From an uncultured Alphaproteobacteria bacterium (GTDB lineage: Bacteria; Pseudomonadota; Alphaproteobacteria; HIMB59; GCA-002718135), in contig CACGZD010000001.1 of the NCBI GenBank assembly GCA_902577425.1, positions 574,414 to 638,413 on the forward strand: DNA of 64,000 bases. The letters are read 5' to 3'. Of this stretch, positions 9,057-18,776 are shown piece by piece. Made by a program: the position numbers and the translations under genes. Position 1 is the stretch's first letter. The number at the start of each line of letters is the position of its first letter. The notes beneath the pieces were generated by a model. It did no database searches. It was not told the DNA's origin and was given only the letters and a program-made list of their open reading frames with translations.

Positions 9057-10517
9057 TTGATTTTTTTTATACTATTTTTTTTATGTGGTATTGTTGTTAG
9101 TTTTTTATACCCACCCTTTTTTTTAACTCCAGTTGGTTTTTTTATATTTCCTGCTTTGTTTTATTTATTAAATCATAAAAATTATATTGCTTTAAGTTTT
9201 AAAAAACATTTTTTATCAGGATTTAGTTTCGGCTTAGGCTTTTTTATAATTTATTTAGGGTGGATAAAAGAACCTTTTTTAATAGAAGATATAACAAAAA
9301 AATATTTTATTTTTTCTTATCTATTAATAATTTATTGCGCTCTTTATTATGGAATAATTTTTTTAATATTAGGTTTTTTTAAAACAAAAATTATTAAATT
9401 ATTTGCTTTACCTATGCTAATGGTTCTAGTTGAGTTTGCTAGCAATAATTTTGTTTATGGATTTCCATGGCTTTCATTTTCCTTAGTTCATTCTAACAAT
9501 ATATTTGGAACTTCTCTTATCTATTTTACCGGAACTTACTTTACTAGCTATATTACTATTTTAATTTTTCTAGTATTTAGTATATTTTTTATTAAAAATT
9601 TAAAATTAAGAAAAGTTTTACAATTCATATATTTATTTATTTTTTTACTTATTATTATTTTATGTTTAACAAGATACTTTGATGCACAGTCTTCAAAATC
9701 TGATTACATTAATATTTCTATAGTACAAAGTAATATCCATATTAATCAATATTTAGATCAAAATGAGAAAATTAAGAAACAAAAATTTATATTGGATTTA
9801 GTACAAAAAAATAAAAGTGAAATAGTAATATTTGGTGAAAACGATTACCCGTTTTTGATGAGTTTAAACGATATTAATTTGATTCAAAACCATATACAAA
9901 ATAATCAAAGTGTAATTATAGGATCAATTAGAAAAGAAGATAATAATTATTTTAACTCAATATTCTTAATAAGGAAAAATGAATATTCTTATTTTGATAA
10001 ACAAATATTAGTTCCATTTGGAGAATTTCTTCCTTTGAGAAATTTATTTGGCTTTATGGAGTATATCTCTGGTTCACTTGATTTTACCAAAGGTACTATG
10101 GAAAGAAATTTGCAATTAAATAATATAAAAATACTACCAATTATATGTTATGAAATTTTATTTTTTTGGAAATTACTTAATAAATCAAATATCAATTCTG
10201 ATATTATAGTTAATATTACTAATGATTCTTGGTTTGGAGATTTTTCAGGACCCTACCAACATTTTTATTTTGCTAAATTAAGAGCTGCTGAGTTTAACAA
10301 AACATTAATACGAGTTTCAGTTAATGGAATTTCAGCAGGAATTGATAATTTTGGAAAAGTAATAAAATTCTCAACGCTTAATCAACAGCAAAATAAAATA
10401 ATTTCAATTCCAGTTAGCAATAATAATAATCAATATATTAAATTTCATAAAATATTATTTTTTCTAATTTTTTTTCCTTTTTTAATAATTTTATTTATCA
10501 ATAAAAAAAATGCTTAA
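9057..10517 (+). CDS. lnt: Apolipoprotein N-acyltransferase
   Basis: Inner-membrane enzyme that adds the third acyl chain to lipoproteins. The first 200 or so residues form a multi-helix membrane domain; the remainder is a periplasmic nitrilase-like domain. The catalytic triad can be read as Glu in IFGENDYP, Lys in FDKQILVPFGEFLP and Cys in LPIICYE. The usual WPE around the Glu is replaced by FGE. Length (486 residues) is normal. Translation begins at TTG one base after the corC stop, and the 3' end overlaps trmB by eight bases. Confidence 0.94.
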   Translation: MIFFILFFLCGIVVSFLYPPFFLTPVGFFIFPALFYLLNHKNYIALSFKKHFLSGFSFGLGFFIIYLGWIKEPFLIEDITKKYFIFSYLLIIYCALYYGIIFLILGFFKTKIIKLFALPMLMVLVEFASNNFVYGFPWLSFSLVHSNNIFGTSLIYFTGTYFTSYITILIFLVFSIFFIKNLKLRKVLQFIYLFIFLLIIILCLTRYFDAQSSKSDYINISIVQSNIHINQYLDQNEKIKKQKFILDLVQKNKSEIVIFGENDYPFLMSLNDINLIQNHIQNNQSVIIGSIRKEDNNYFNSIFLIRKNEYSYFDKQILVPFGEFLPLRNLFGFMEYISGSLDFTKGTMERNLQLNNIKILPIICYEILFFWKLLNKSNINSDIIVNITNDSWFGDFSGPYQHFYFAKLRAAEFNKTLIRVSVNGISAGIDNFGKVIKFSTLNQQQNKIISIPVSNNNNQYIKFHKILFFLIFFPFLIILFINKKNA

Positions 10518-11163
10518 TTTTAAATATAAGTTATTTGGAAGATCAAAGGGAAGAAAAAGAAATAAAAATATATTGCTTAATAACTTAAATAAATTTGATT
10601 TTAATATTAAAAAAGATTTAAATAATAAATCATTTAATATTCTTGATATTGGTTCAGGAAACGGAGAAAATGCTATTTATTTATCAAAACTTTACCCAAA
10701 TTCTAGAATTATAACTTGTGAAATATTTGAAGACGGTAATATTAATTTAATTAATCAAATAAATAAATTACATATTAATAACATTCGTTTATTTAAAGGC
10801 AATGCTCTACAGTTGTTAGATGGATTAAAAGAAGATATGATATTCAATCAAGTATGGATATTATTCCCTGATCCATGGCCAAAAAAAAGACACCATAAAA
10901 GACGTTTAATTAACCATACTTTTTTAAATTATATACATAATTTTCTCAAAGACTCAGGGAGAATTATGATAGCAACAGACTCAAGTTCTTATATGCAATT
11001 AATATTTAATTTAATTTATGAGTTTAAACACAAATATGAATGGGAAAATCAAAATTATCAAATATGGAATTATGATTTTTTAGATTTGGCTGAAACTAAA
11101 TTTTATAAAAAAGCACTAAATTCAAATAGAAAATCGACTTTTTTTTCTCTAAAAAAGATTTAA
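10510..11163 (+). CDS. trmB: tRNA (guanine-N7-)-methyltransferase
   Basis: SAM-dependent enzyme forming m7G46 in tRNA. The 217-residue protein has SAM-binding motif I as DIGSGNGEN and the diagnostic TrmB segment FPDPWPKKRHHKRRL. Basic N-terminus and length are normal. It starts inside the lnt 3' end. In many alphaproteobacteria metK lies just upstream and rimP just downstream; here metK is about 36 kb away beside ahcY, and no rimP frame fits in the 91 bases before nusA. Confidence 0.95.
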   Translation: MLNFKYKLFGRSKGRKRNKNILLNNLNKFDFNIKKDLNNKSFNILDIGSGNGENAIYLSKLYPNSRIITCEIFEDGNINLINQINKLHINNIRLFKGNALQLLDGLKEDMIFNQVWILFPDPWPKKRHHKRRLINHTFLNYIHNFLKDSGRIMIATDSSSYMQLIFNLIYEFKHKYEWENQNYQIWNYDFLDLAETKFYKKALNSNRKSTFFSLKKI

Positions 11164-11217
11164 GCCTTGAATATTTTAGTTTTTTTTAATATAGGTTCAT
11201 AAAATTTGATTAATTTC

Positions 11218-11244
11218 AAAGGTGGGTTTTCCCGCCTTTTTTTT
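11218..11244 (+). terminator. GC-rich intrinsic terminator directly upstream of nusA
   Basis: GGTGGG-TTTT-CCCGCC forms a six-pair stem (one G-U), extended by three A-U pairs at the base, and is followed by eight T residues. This is a textbook rho-independent terminator and the clearest one in the window. It lies after trmB and ends ten bases before the nusA ATG, so transcripts from the trmB side must read through it to reach nusA. NusA itself promotes hairpin-dependent termination, so an autoregulatory role is possible (inference). It also explains away a GTG that would otherwise look like an earlier nusA start. Confidence 0.88.
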
Positions 11245-11254
11245 GTATATTTTT

Positions 11255-12796
11255 ATGGCTAAACAAAAAATTAAAGTAATAAGAGAGGAAATGCTTCAAG
11301 TAGCAAATAATGTTGCTCAAGAAAAAAGCATTGATAAAGATTCTGTTTTTGAAGCTATGGAAATGGCTTTAGAAAAAGCTGCTAGAGTAAAATATGGATT
11401 CGAGCGCGATATAAGAGTTTCTGTAAATAGGGAAAATGGAGATATAAACTTAAATTCTTATCTTGAGGTAGTAGAATCATTATCTGAAGAAAATCAAATC
11501 AATCAAATCTTACTTGAAGATGCTAATAAAATTGATCCGGAAATAAAAATAGGAGAGTTTATAGTAAAAAAACTTCCTCAGATAGATTTAGGTAGGGTTG
11601 CTGCACAGAACGCCAAAGGAGTAATAATTCAAAAAGTAAGAGAAGCAGACAAATCTAGACAATATAATGAATTTAAAGATAAGGTTGGAGAAATAGCAGT
11701 TGGTGTAGTTAAAAGAACTGAATTTGGTAATTTAATAGTTGATCTGGGAAAGAGTGAAGCAATTATCAAAAGAGAAGAATTGATACCTAGAGAAGCATTT
11801 AAAAATGGTGATAGAGTTAGGTCATATATTTATGATGTAAAAGAAGATGTAAAGGGCTATCAAATTTTTTTATCAAGAACCCATCCTGAATTTTTATCTC
11901 ATTTATTTAAACAAGAAGTTCCAGAAATTTATGAGGGTGTTATAAAAATTAAAAGTGTAGCGAGAGATCCAGGCTCTAGAGCTAAAATAAGTGTTTTTAC
12001 AGAAGACTCTACTATAGATCCTGTAGGAGCATGTGTAGGAATGAGAGGCTCAAGAGTTCAAGCAGTAGTAAACGAATTACAAGGTGAAAAGATAGATATA
12101 GTTATGTGGTCTGATAACCAAGCAACCTTTTTGGCTAACGCTTTAGCCCCTGCTGAAGTAAGTAAAATATTTTTATATGAAGAAAAAAATAAAGTTGAAG
12201 TAGTAATACCAGACGAACAATTAAGTTTAGCTATTGGAAGAAAAGGACAAAATGTTAAATTAGCATCTAACCTGACTAATTTAGAAATTGATATTTTAAC
12301 TGAAGAAGAAGAGACTGAAAGAAGACAATTAGAATTTAAGGAAAAAACTCAGATGATGATTAAATCTCTTGATGTTGAAGATGTTATAGCTCAACTGTTG
12401 GTTACTGAGGGGTATGTTTCAGTTGAAGGTATTGCTTCTGAAAGTGAAGAAAATTTAGAAAAAATAGAAGGATTTGACAATGATTTAGCAAAAGAAATCA
12501 TTTCTCGTGCTTCTAATTATATTAAAGATCAAAATGAAGAAGATATAAAAATTATCAATGAAAATATACAGGACGAAGAATTAAAAAACCTAGAAGGAAT
12601 AAATAATAAAATGTTATCACTTCTAGCCAAAAACAATATTGTAACTCTTAATGATTTTGCTGATTTGGCAACTTTTGAACTTACTGATAAAGAAGAAGGT
12701 ATTTTTAAAAATCTCGATATTGATGAAAAAGCCGTAGATAGTATGATTATGAAAGCTAGAGAAAAATGGTTTGTTGAGGAAGAACAAGAGAAATAA
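11255..12796 (+). CDS. nusA: Transcription termination/antitermination factor NusA
   Basis: RNA polymerase-bound elongation factor acting in pausing, termination and antitermination. I placed the start at the ATG encoding MAKQKIK, because the upstream in-frame GTG at 11222 lies inside a terminator hairpin. That gives 513 residues. Order of domains: N-terminal polymerase-binding domain (EEMLQVANNVAQEKSID), S1 at about 130-200, two KH domains (GACVGMRGSRVQAVV and SLAIGRKGQNVKLAS), then two acidic helix-hairpin-helix repeats (AR1/AR2-like). No Shine-Dalgarno sequence is visible in the T-rich leader. The usual upstream rimP is missing from this slot. Confidence 0.96.
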   Translation: MAKQKIKVIREEMLQVANNVAQEKSIDKDSVFEAMEMALEKAARVKYGFERDIRVSVNRENGDINLNSYLEVVESLSEENQINQILLEDANKIDPEIKIGEFIVKKLPQIDLGRVAAQNAKGVIIQKVREADKSRQYNEFKDKVGEIAVGVVKRTEFGNLIVDLGKSEAIIKREELIPREAFKNGDRVRSYIYDVKEDVKGYQIFLSRTHPEFLSHLFKQEVPEIYEGVIKIKSVARDPGSRAKISVFTEDSTIDPVGACVGMRGSRVQAVVNELQGEKIDIVMWSDNQATFLANALAPAEVSKIFLYEEKNKVEVVIPDEQLSLAIGRKGQNVKLASNLTNLEIDILTEEEETERRQLEFKEKTQMMIKSLDVEDVIAQLLVTEGYVSVEGIASESEENLEKIEGFDNDLAKEIISRASNYIKDQNEEDIKIINENIQDEELKNLEGINNKMLSLLAKNNIVTLNDFADLATFELTDKEEGIFKNLDIDEKAVDSMIMKAREKWFVEEEQEK

Positions 12797-12818
12797 GCAA
12801 TTAAATAGGTAATTTAAA

Positions 12819-15065
12819 TTGGATAAAGATAAAGATAAAGATAACAAGAAAAAACCTTTAAAGCTATCATCCTCAGGGAGATTACAAATACGAAAGAATC
12901 TTGGTCCTGCAGGAGACAAACCTAGAAATACAGGTCAAAAAAAAACAATTCAGATAGTTTTCCGCAATAAAAATAATCAACAAAAAAGCTCTTCTACAGC
13001 ACAAAGTAATTTTAGAGGATCTTCCTCTTTTAGAACCCCTGGAGCCACTTCAAAGTTAGTTCCTCCTGCAAATTTTTTTAATCAACCTAATAAAAACTTT
13101 TCTGGTAAAAATAAAAAAACTTCAGAAGCAAAAAAAAGCTCTCCTAAAAAATCTACCCTAAAACCTCAAGATAATGATATAGGAAAAATTAATATTAATA
13201 AAATTTTAGAACAAGAAGAACAAGAATTTGATAAATTTCCTAGTTTAGCAAAAATAAAAAGAGCAAGAGAAAAAGAAAAGCTAAAATCTCAAGATTCAAC
13301 AGAGTCAAATAAAAAAGGTAGGGAGATTACGATACCAGAAATCATAACTGTCCAAGAGCTTGCAAATAGGATGGCTGAAAAAACAGCTGATGTAGTTAAA
13401 ACACTTATGAAGATGGGGGTTATGGCAAATGCAACTCAATCTTTAGAGGCAGACACTGCTGAAATAGTAGCTACAGAATTAGGACATAAAGCTAAATTAG
13501 TTACTGATGATGATATTTTAAAAGAAATAGAGGATATAGATGATTCTAAAGAATCTTTACAAACCAGAGCTCCGGTAGTTACAATTATGGGACATGTTGA
13601 TCATGGGAAAACAAGTATATTAGATGCTTTTAGAAATTCAAATGTTGTTTCAGGGGAATCTGGCGGTATCACACAGCATATTGGAGCTTATCAAATTAAT
13701 AACAATGATAAAAAAATTACTTTTATTGATACACCTGGACATGCAGCTTTCTCAAATATGAGGGCAAGAGGATCAAAAACTACAGACTTAATTATACTTG
13801 TAGTTGCTGCTGATGATGGATTAAAACCTCAAACAATAGAATCTATATCACATGCTAAAGCTGCGAATGTACCAATTATTATTGCAATTAATAAAATGGA
13901 TTTGCCAGCAGCTGATCCTGACAAAGTTAGAAATGAATTATTAAGTCATGAAGTAGTTGTAGAAAAGTTAAGTGGAGATGTTTTAGATGTAGAAATATCA
14001 GCTTTAAAAAAAACAAATTTAGAAAAACTAGAAGAAGCCATTCATCTTCAAGCAGATCTTTTAAATTTAAGTGCGAATCCAAATAGATCTGCCAGAGGGT
14101 CAATTATTGAATCAAAGCTTGAAAAGGGAAGAGGTTCAGTTGCTACTGTTTTAGTTCAAAAAGGTACTTTAAAAATTGGAGATATTTTTGTATCAGGTTC
14201 TGAATGGGGAAAAGTAAAGGCTCTAATAGATGACAAAGGGAACAACATTAAACAAGCACCACCATCTATGCCTGTAGAAGTTTTGGGTTTTGACGCTAAT
14301 CCTTTAGCCGGAGATGATTTTATAGTTGTTGATAATGAGAATACAGCTAGAAAAATTGCTGAATATAGATTCAATAAAAAACAAATACAAAAAAACAAAG
14401 TTGTAAAAACTAATGTTGAAGAAATGTTTGAACAAATTTCTGCGGGAGAATCCGTTACGTTGCCTGTAATTATAAAAGCTGATGTTCAAGGTTCAGCTGA
14501 AGCTATAGAAAATTCAATTACCAAACTATCTACAGAAGAAGTTAAAACTTCAGTAATACATAAAGGAGTAGGGGCAATTACAGAAAGCGATGTTGCTTTA
14601 GCTAATTCAGGTAAAGGATTTATAGTCGGCTTTAATGTAAGAGCAATACCTCAAGCAAGAGACATGGCTAAACGTGATGGAGTTAATATACAATACTACT
14701 CTATTATCTATGAATTAATTGATGACATTAAAAACTTAATGTCGGGATTATTAGATCCAGATATATCGGAAAAAATAACTGGAAATGTAGAAATCAGAGA
14801 AGTTTTTTCAATTTCAAAAGTGGGAAATATTGCCGGATGTTTTGTTAAAGAAGGTTTCATTTCTAGAAACTCAAAAATACGAATACTACGTGATAATGTT
14901 GTAATACATACTGGATCAATCAATAGTTTAAAAAGATTTAAAGAAGAAGTTAAAGAAGTAAAAACAGGTTACGAATGTGGAGTAATGGTTGAAAATTATT
15001 CTGATATTAAAGTCAACGATATAATTGAAACTTTTGAAATAACAGAGTCTAAAAGAAAGCTGTAA
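12819..15065 (+). CDS. infB: Translation initiation factor IF-2
   Basis: GTPase that recruits initiator tRNA and joins ribosomal subunits. The 748-residue protein has a lysine-rich disordered N-terminus, then the IF2_N motif (about 170-220), then the G domain with G1 GHVDHGKTS, G3 DTPGHAAF and G4 NKMD. Domains II, III and the C-terminal tRNA-binding domain follow. Translation probably starts at TTG with an AGG about nine bases upstream; the first codons are a short GATAAA hexamer repeat encoding Asp-Lys. The ylxR gene usually found between nusA and infB is absent. Confidence 0.96.
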   Translation: MDKDKDKDNKKKPLKLSSSGRLQIRKNLGPAGDKPRNTGQKKTIQIVFRNKNNQQKSSSTAQSNFRGSSSFRTPGATSKLVPPANFFNQPNKNFSGKNKKTSEAKKSSPKKSTLKPQDNDIGKININKILEQEEQEFDKFPSLAKIKRAREKEKLKSQDSTESNKKGREITIPEIITVQELANRMAEKTADVVKTLMKMGVMANATQSLEADTAEIVATELGHKAKLVTDDDILKEIEDIDDSKESLQTRAPVVTIMGHVDHGKTSILDAFRNSNVVSGESGGITQHIGAYQINNNDKKITFIDTPGHAAFSNMRARGSKTTDLIILVVAADDGLKPQTIESISHAKAANVPIIIAINKMDLPAADPDKVRNELLSHEVVVEKLSGDVLDVEISALKKTNLEKLEEAIHLQADLLNLSANPNRSARGSIIESKLEKGRGSVATVLVQKGTLKIGDIFVSGSEWGKVKALIDDKGNNIKQAPPSMPVEVLGFDANPLAGDDFIVVDNENTARKIAEYRFNKKQIQKNKVVKTNVEEMFEQISAGESVTLPVIIKADVQGSAEAIENSITKLSTEEVKTSVIHKGVGAITESDVALANSGKGFIVGFNVRAIPQARDMAKRDGVNIQYYSIIYELIDDIKNLMSGLLDPDISEKITGNVEIREVFSISKVGNIAGCFVKEGFISRNSKIRILRDNVVIHTGSINSLKRFKEEVKEVKTGYECGVMVENYSDIKVNDIIETFEITESKRKL

Positions 15066-15089
15066 AATAAAATTATAATTATAATTTTT

Positions 15090-15452
15090 ATGACATCACA
15101 AAGACAAATGAGATTTGGAGAATTAATTCGATCTTTAATTAGTGACTGTTTACTAAAAGAAGATTTTTATGTATCTGATGTGCCATTTACCACTATTACT
15201 GTATCTTTTGTAAAAATGTCTAAGGATTTAAAGATTGCCAATGTATATTTTATGCCTTTAGGTGGAAAGTTTAAGCAAAGTTTTTTAGATCTTTTAAATT
15301 CTAAAAAGTATATTTTTCAAAAATACATAGCCAAAGCTAAATTACAATCAAAATTTACACCTAAAATAAATTTTTATATTGATGATTCTTTTGAAGAAGC
15401 TGAAAAAATTTCTAAATTATTAATGAATAAAAAAGTATCAAGAGATTTATAA
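15090..15452 (+). CDS. rbfA: Ribosome-binding factor A
   Basis: Small KH-like factor (120 residues) that binds the 30S subunit during late 16S maturation and cold adaptation. The pattern RQMRFGELIRSLISDCL at the start and the central ISKDLKIANVYF-like segment (here MSKDLKIANVYFMPLG) are typical. The stop overlaps the truB start by one base (TAATG). It belongs to the nusA-infB-rbfA-truB-rpsO-pnp operon. Confidence 0.93.
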   Translation: MTSQRQMRFGELIRSLISDCLLKEDFYVSDVPFTTITVSFVKMSKDLKIANVYFMPLGGKFKQSFLDLLNSKKYIFQKYIAKAKLQSKFTPKINFYIDDSFEEAEKISKLLMNKKVSRDL

Positions 15453-16357
15453 TGAATAAAGATCAAGGTTGGTTAAATGTTTATAAACCTAAAGGAATTT
15501 CATCTTTTAATGCAGTTTATAAAATTAAAAAAAAATTTAATTTAAAAAAAATTGGTCATGGAGGAACATTAGATCCTTTAGCAGAAGGAGTATTGCCAAT
15601 TGCTATAGGAAAAACTACTAAATTAATACCATTTATAAATAAAAATATTAAAGAATATGAGTTTAAAATTAAATGGTGTGAGCAAACAACTACTGATGAT
15701 AGTGAGGGAGAAATAATAGCTAGATCTTTAAAAATTCCTTCACCTTTAGAAATAAATAATCAAATATTAAAATTGAAAGGAAGTATTTTACAAAAGCCTC
15801 CACTTGCCTCCGCAATTAAAATTAATGGAAAGAAAGCTTATCAACTTTTAAGAGTAAAAAAAAACTTTCAAATTAAAGAAAGATTAGTTTTTCTTGATAA
15901 GGTTATTTTGCTAGATTCCCAAAAACAAACCTCAAAATTTTTTATAAGATGCGGTAAAGGCTTTTATATTAGAAGTTTTGCAAGAGATTTAGGAGAAAAA
16001 CTTGACACTAAAGCCCATATATCATCTCTTAAAAGGATAAAAGTAGGTAAATTTGAAGCAAAAAATGCGAATTTACTGGACGATCTTCTAAATATAAGAC
16101 AAAGGCTCTTTGAATTTAAAGGTTTCCACTCATCTTCATGTATGCTGGACGACATCTTGGCATATGAAATAGATGATGAGAAAGACATAACTAGTATTTC
16201 TCAAGGTAAGTCAATAAAGTTAGATATTAAAAAATTGATTAAAACCCCTTTAGATTTGACTGATGAAAAAGTAATTTTTTTAACAGTCAGGAAAAATGTT
16301 ATTTCCTTTGGCAAATTAAGTGGGGATTTGTTTAAACCAAATAAAGTTTTATTATAG
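15452..16357 (+). CDS. truB: tRNA pseudouridine(55) synthase
   Basis: Makes pseudouridine 55 in the T-loop of tRNAs. The catalytic motif [15 protein letters not shown] contains Asp41. The N-terminal [13 protein letters not shown] and the later [20 protein letters not shown] are diagnostic of TruB. Length (301 residues) is normal. Its TAG stop is part of the Shine-Dalgarno sequence of rpsO, so the two genes are closely coupled. Confidence 0.96.
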   Translation: MNKDQGWLNVYKPKGISSFNAVYKIKKKFNLKKIGHGGTLDPLAEGVLPIAIGKTTKLIPFINKNIKEYEFKIKWCEQTTTDDSEGEIIARSLKIPSPLEINNQILKLKGSILQKPPLASAIKINGKKAYQLLRVKKNFQIKERLVFLDKVILLDSQKQTSKFFIRCGKGFYIRSFARDLGEKLDTKAHISSLKRIKVGKFEAKNANLLDDLLNIRQRLFEFKGFHSSSCMLDDILAYEIDDEKDITSISQGKSIKLDIKKLIKTPLDLTDEKVIFLTVRKNVISFGKLSGDLFKPNKVLL

Positions 16358-16365
16358 GAGCGATG

Positions 16366-16635
16366 ATGTCGATATCAAAAGAAAAGAAAAAAACAATAGT
16401 TTCTAAATTTGCTATTAACCCAAATGACACTGGTTCAGCTGAAGTACAAATAGCAGTTTTAAGTGAAAGAATAAATAATTTAATAGAACACTTTAAGGAA
16501 CATAAACATGACAATCATTCTAAAAAAGGATTATTAGCAATGGTTAACAAAAGAAAAAAATTATTAAATTATTTGTCAAAAAAAGATAAAGCAAAATATA
16601 ATGAACTCATAAGTTCTTTAAATATTCGTGGTTAA
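16366..16635 (+). CDS. rpsO: 30S ribosomal protein S15
   Basis: Primary 16S rRNA-binding protein of the central domain. The 89-residue product from MSISKEKK has the family pattern [19 protein letters not shown] and ends with LLNYLSKKD. Two ATGs lie in tandem; I chose the second because AGGAG then sits five bases upstream, and because S15 proteins begin Met-Ser-Ile/Leu. The rpsO-pnp pair is conserved across bacteria, with a 51-base AT-rich gap here. Confidence 0.96.
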   Translation: MSISKEKKKTIVSKFAINPNDTGSAEVQIAVLSERINNLIEHFKEHKHDNHSKKGLLAMVNKRKKLLNYLSKKDKAKYNELISSLNIRG

Positions 16636-16686
16636 TAAAGATTAGAATATAATAATTATAAGATTAAAGTAGGAATAGGAAAATAA

Positions 16687-18771
16687 ATGTTTGAAATAAA
16701 TAAAGTTGAAATTAATTGGGCAGGAAAAAAATTAACATTAGAGACAGGTAGAATTGCAAGACAAGCTGATGCTTCAGTTTTAGCTACATATGGAGGAACT
16801 ACTGTTATGGCAAATGTAGTAGCAGCTAAAAAAGAAAAACCTGATATAGATTTTTTTCCTTTAACTGTTAACTATCAAGAAAAATTTTATGCAGTAGGAA
16901 AAATACCTGGAGGTTTTTTTAAAAGAGAAGCAAGACCAACAGAAAAAGAAACTCTAATATGTAGACTAATTGATAGACCTATACGCCCTTTATTTCACAA
17001 AGATTTTAAAAATGAAACACAAGTTATGTGTACGGTATTGTCTCATGATCAAGAAAATGATTCAGATATTGTAGCAATGATTGCCACAAGTGCTGCGCTT
17101 ACTTTATCTGGCTTACCGTTTATGGGTCCTTTAGGAGCTGCAAAAATAGGAATGGTTGAAGGAAAATTTATTTCTAACCCAACATTATCAGAAATGAATA
17201 ATTCAAATTTAGAATTAGTTGTAGCTGGTACTAATAAGGGTGTATTAATGGTAGAATCAGAGGCTCAACAGCTATCTGAAGATGAGATGTTAGAAGCCGT
17301 TGAAATAGGTCAAAAAACTTATATTGAAGTTATTGATGCTATTATAAAACTAGCAAAAAAAGCTGCTAAAGATCCTTGGGATATTAAAGAAAAAGCGGAA
17401 GAAATTAAAAATTTACCTTCTGAAATTGAAAAAAATTACAAATCAAAATTTATTGATGCATATAAAATTCAAGAGAAACAAAAAAGATCTGAATTATTAA
17501 ATGAAATAAGAAGTGAAATTAGTGAAAATTATGAAACTGAGATTCTAACCTCAGTTATTGTTAGTGATGCAACAAAATCAATTGAGAAAGATATAGTTAG
17601 AAGTGAATTATTGAAGACTGGAAATAGAATAGATGGTCGTGATACCAAAACAGTTAGACCAATCAAATGTGAAGTTGGTGTTCTTGAAAGAACACATGGC
17701 TCTGCTTTATTTACTAGAGGAGAAACTCAAGCATTAGTAGTTACTACTTTAGGAACAGGTCAGGATGAACAACGTATTGATGCAATAGAAGGAGAATATA
17801 AAGAAAACTTTATGCTTCATTATAATTTTCCTCCTTACTCAGTTGGTGAAGTAGGAAGAGCAGGCTCTACTAGTCGTCGTGAAATTGGACATGGTAAATT
17901 AGCTTGGAGAGCAATTCACCCTATGTTGCCTTCAGCAGAAAAATTTCCTTATACCTATAGAGTGGTGTCTGAAATTACTGAATCAAATGGCTCAAGTTCA
18001 ATGGCAACAGTTTGTGGAACCTCTTTATCTTTAATGGATGCTGGTGTCCCTCTTGAAAAATCTATTGCTGGAATTGCCATGGGATTAATTAAAGAAGAAG
18101 ATAATTATTTAGTTTTATCTGACATATTAGGAGATGAAGATCATTTAGGTGATATGGATTTTAAAGTAGCAGGCACTAAGGATGGAATTACTTCTCTACA
18201 AATGGATATTAAAATCACCAGTATAACGTCAAATATTATGAAAGAAGCACTTGCACAAGCAAAGGAAGGAAGGCTTCATATTTTAAATGAGATGTCAAAA
18301 GCTATTAATAAATCTAGAGAAAAGATTTCTAATTATGCACCAACTATAACCACCATCCAAGTTCACAAAGATAAGATACGTGAAGTTATTGGAAAAGGTG
18401 GTGCGGTAATAAGAGAGATTACTGAAAAAACTGGTGCAAAAATTGAAATCAATGATGAAGGCCTTGTAAGTATTGCAGCAGTTGATGGCGAGTCTGGCAA
18501 AGCTGCAATTGATTGGGTAAATAGTATTGTGGAGGAGCCTGAAGTAGGTAAAGTTTATGAAGGAAAAGTTGTAAAACTTATGGATTTTGGAGCTTTTGTA
18601 AATTTTATGGGTTCTAGAGATGGATTAGTTCATATAAGTCAGCTTAAAAATGAAAGAGTTGAAAAAGTTAGTGATGTTGTAAAAGAAGGTGAAATTGTTA
18701 AAGTTAAAGTTTTAGATATTGACTCTCGTGGTAAAGTAAAATTGTCTATGAAAGAAGCTAATTCAGAATAA
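16687..18771 (+). CDS. pnp: Polyribonucleotide nucleotidyltransferase (PNPase)
   Basis: Phosphorolytic 3'-5' exoribonuclease of mRNA decay. The 694-residue protein has two RNase PH domains (about 10-230 and 310-545; the second with [10 protein letters not shown], and [20 protein letters not shown]), an alpha linker, then KH ([15 protein letters not shown]) and S1 ([20 protein letters not shown]) domains. Length and domain order are normal. A purine-rich AGGAATAGGA lies upstream of the ATG. Confidence 0.97.
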   Translation: MFEINKVEINWAGKKLTLETGRIARQADASVLATYGGTTVMANVVAAKKEKPDIDFFPLTVNYQEKFYAVGKIPGGFFKREARPTEKETLICRLIDRPIRPLFHKDFKNETQVMCTVLSHDQENDSDIVAMIATSAALTLSGLPFMGPLGAAKIGMVEGKFISNPTLSEMNNSNLELVVAGTNKGVLMVESEAQQLSEDEMLEAVEIGQKTYIEVIDAIIKLAKKAAKDPWDIKEKAEEIKNLPSEIEKNYKSKFIDAYKIQEKQKRSELLNEIRSEISENYETEILTSVIVSDATKSIEKDIVRSELLKTGNRIDGRDTKTVRPIKCEVGVLERTHGSALFTRGETQALVVTTLGTGQDEQRIDAIEGEYKENFMLHYNFPPYSVGEVGRAGSTSRREIGHGKLAWRAIHPMLPSAEKFPYTYRVVSEITESNGSSSMATVCGTSLSLMDAGVPLEKSIAGIAMGLIKEEDNYLVLSDILGDEDHLGDMDFKVAGTKDGITSLQMDIKITSITSNIMKEALAQAKEGRLHILNEMSKAINKSREKISNYAPTITTIQVHKDKIREVIGKGGAVIREITEKTGAKIEINDEGLVSIAAVDGESGKAAIDWVNSIVEEPEVGKVYEGKVVKLMDFGAFVNFMGSRDGLVHISQLKNERVEKVSDVVKEGEIVKVKVLDIDSRGKVKLSMKEANSE

Positions 18772-18776
18772 CTAAT

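Noticed and set aside
11222-11254. GTG start adding 11 residues to NusA
   Set aside because: The GTG and following codons are the terminator stem, loop and T run; NusA homology starts at the ATG at 11255.
12819-12845. GATAAA hexamer repeat at the infB start
   Set aside because: Four copies encode the Asp-Lys run of the disordered IF-2 N-terminus; too short to be a separate element.
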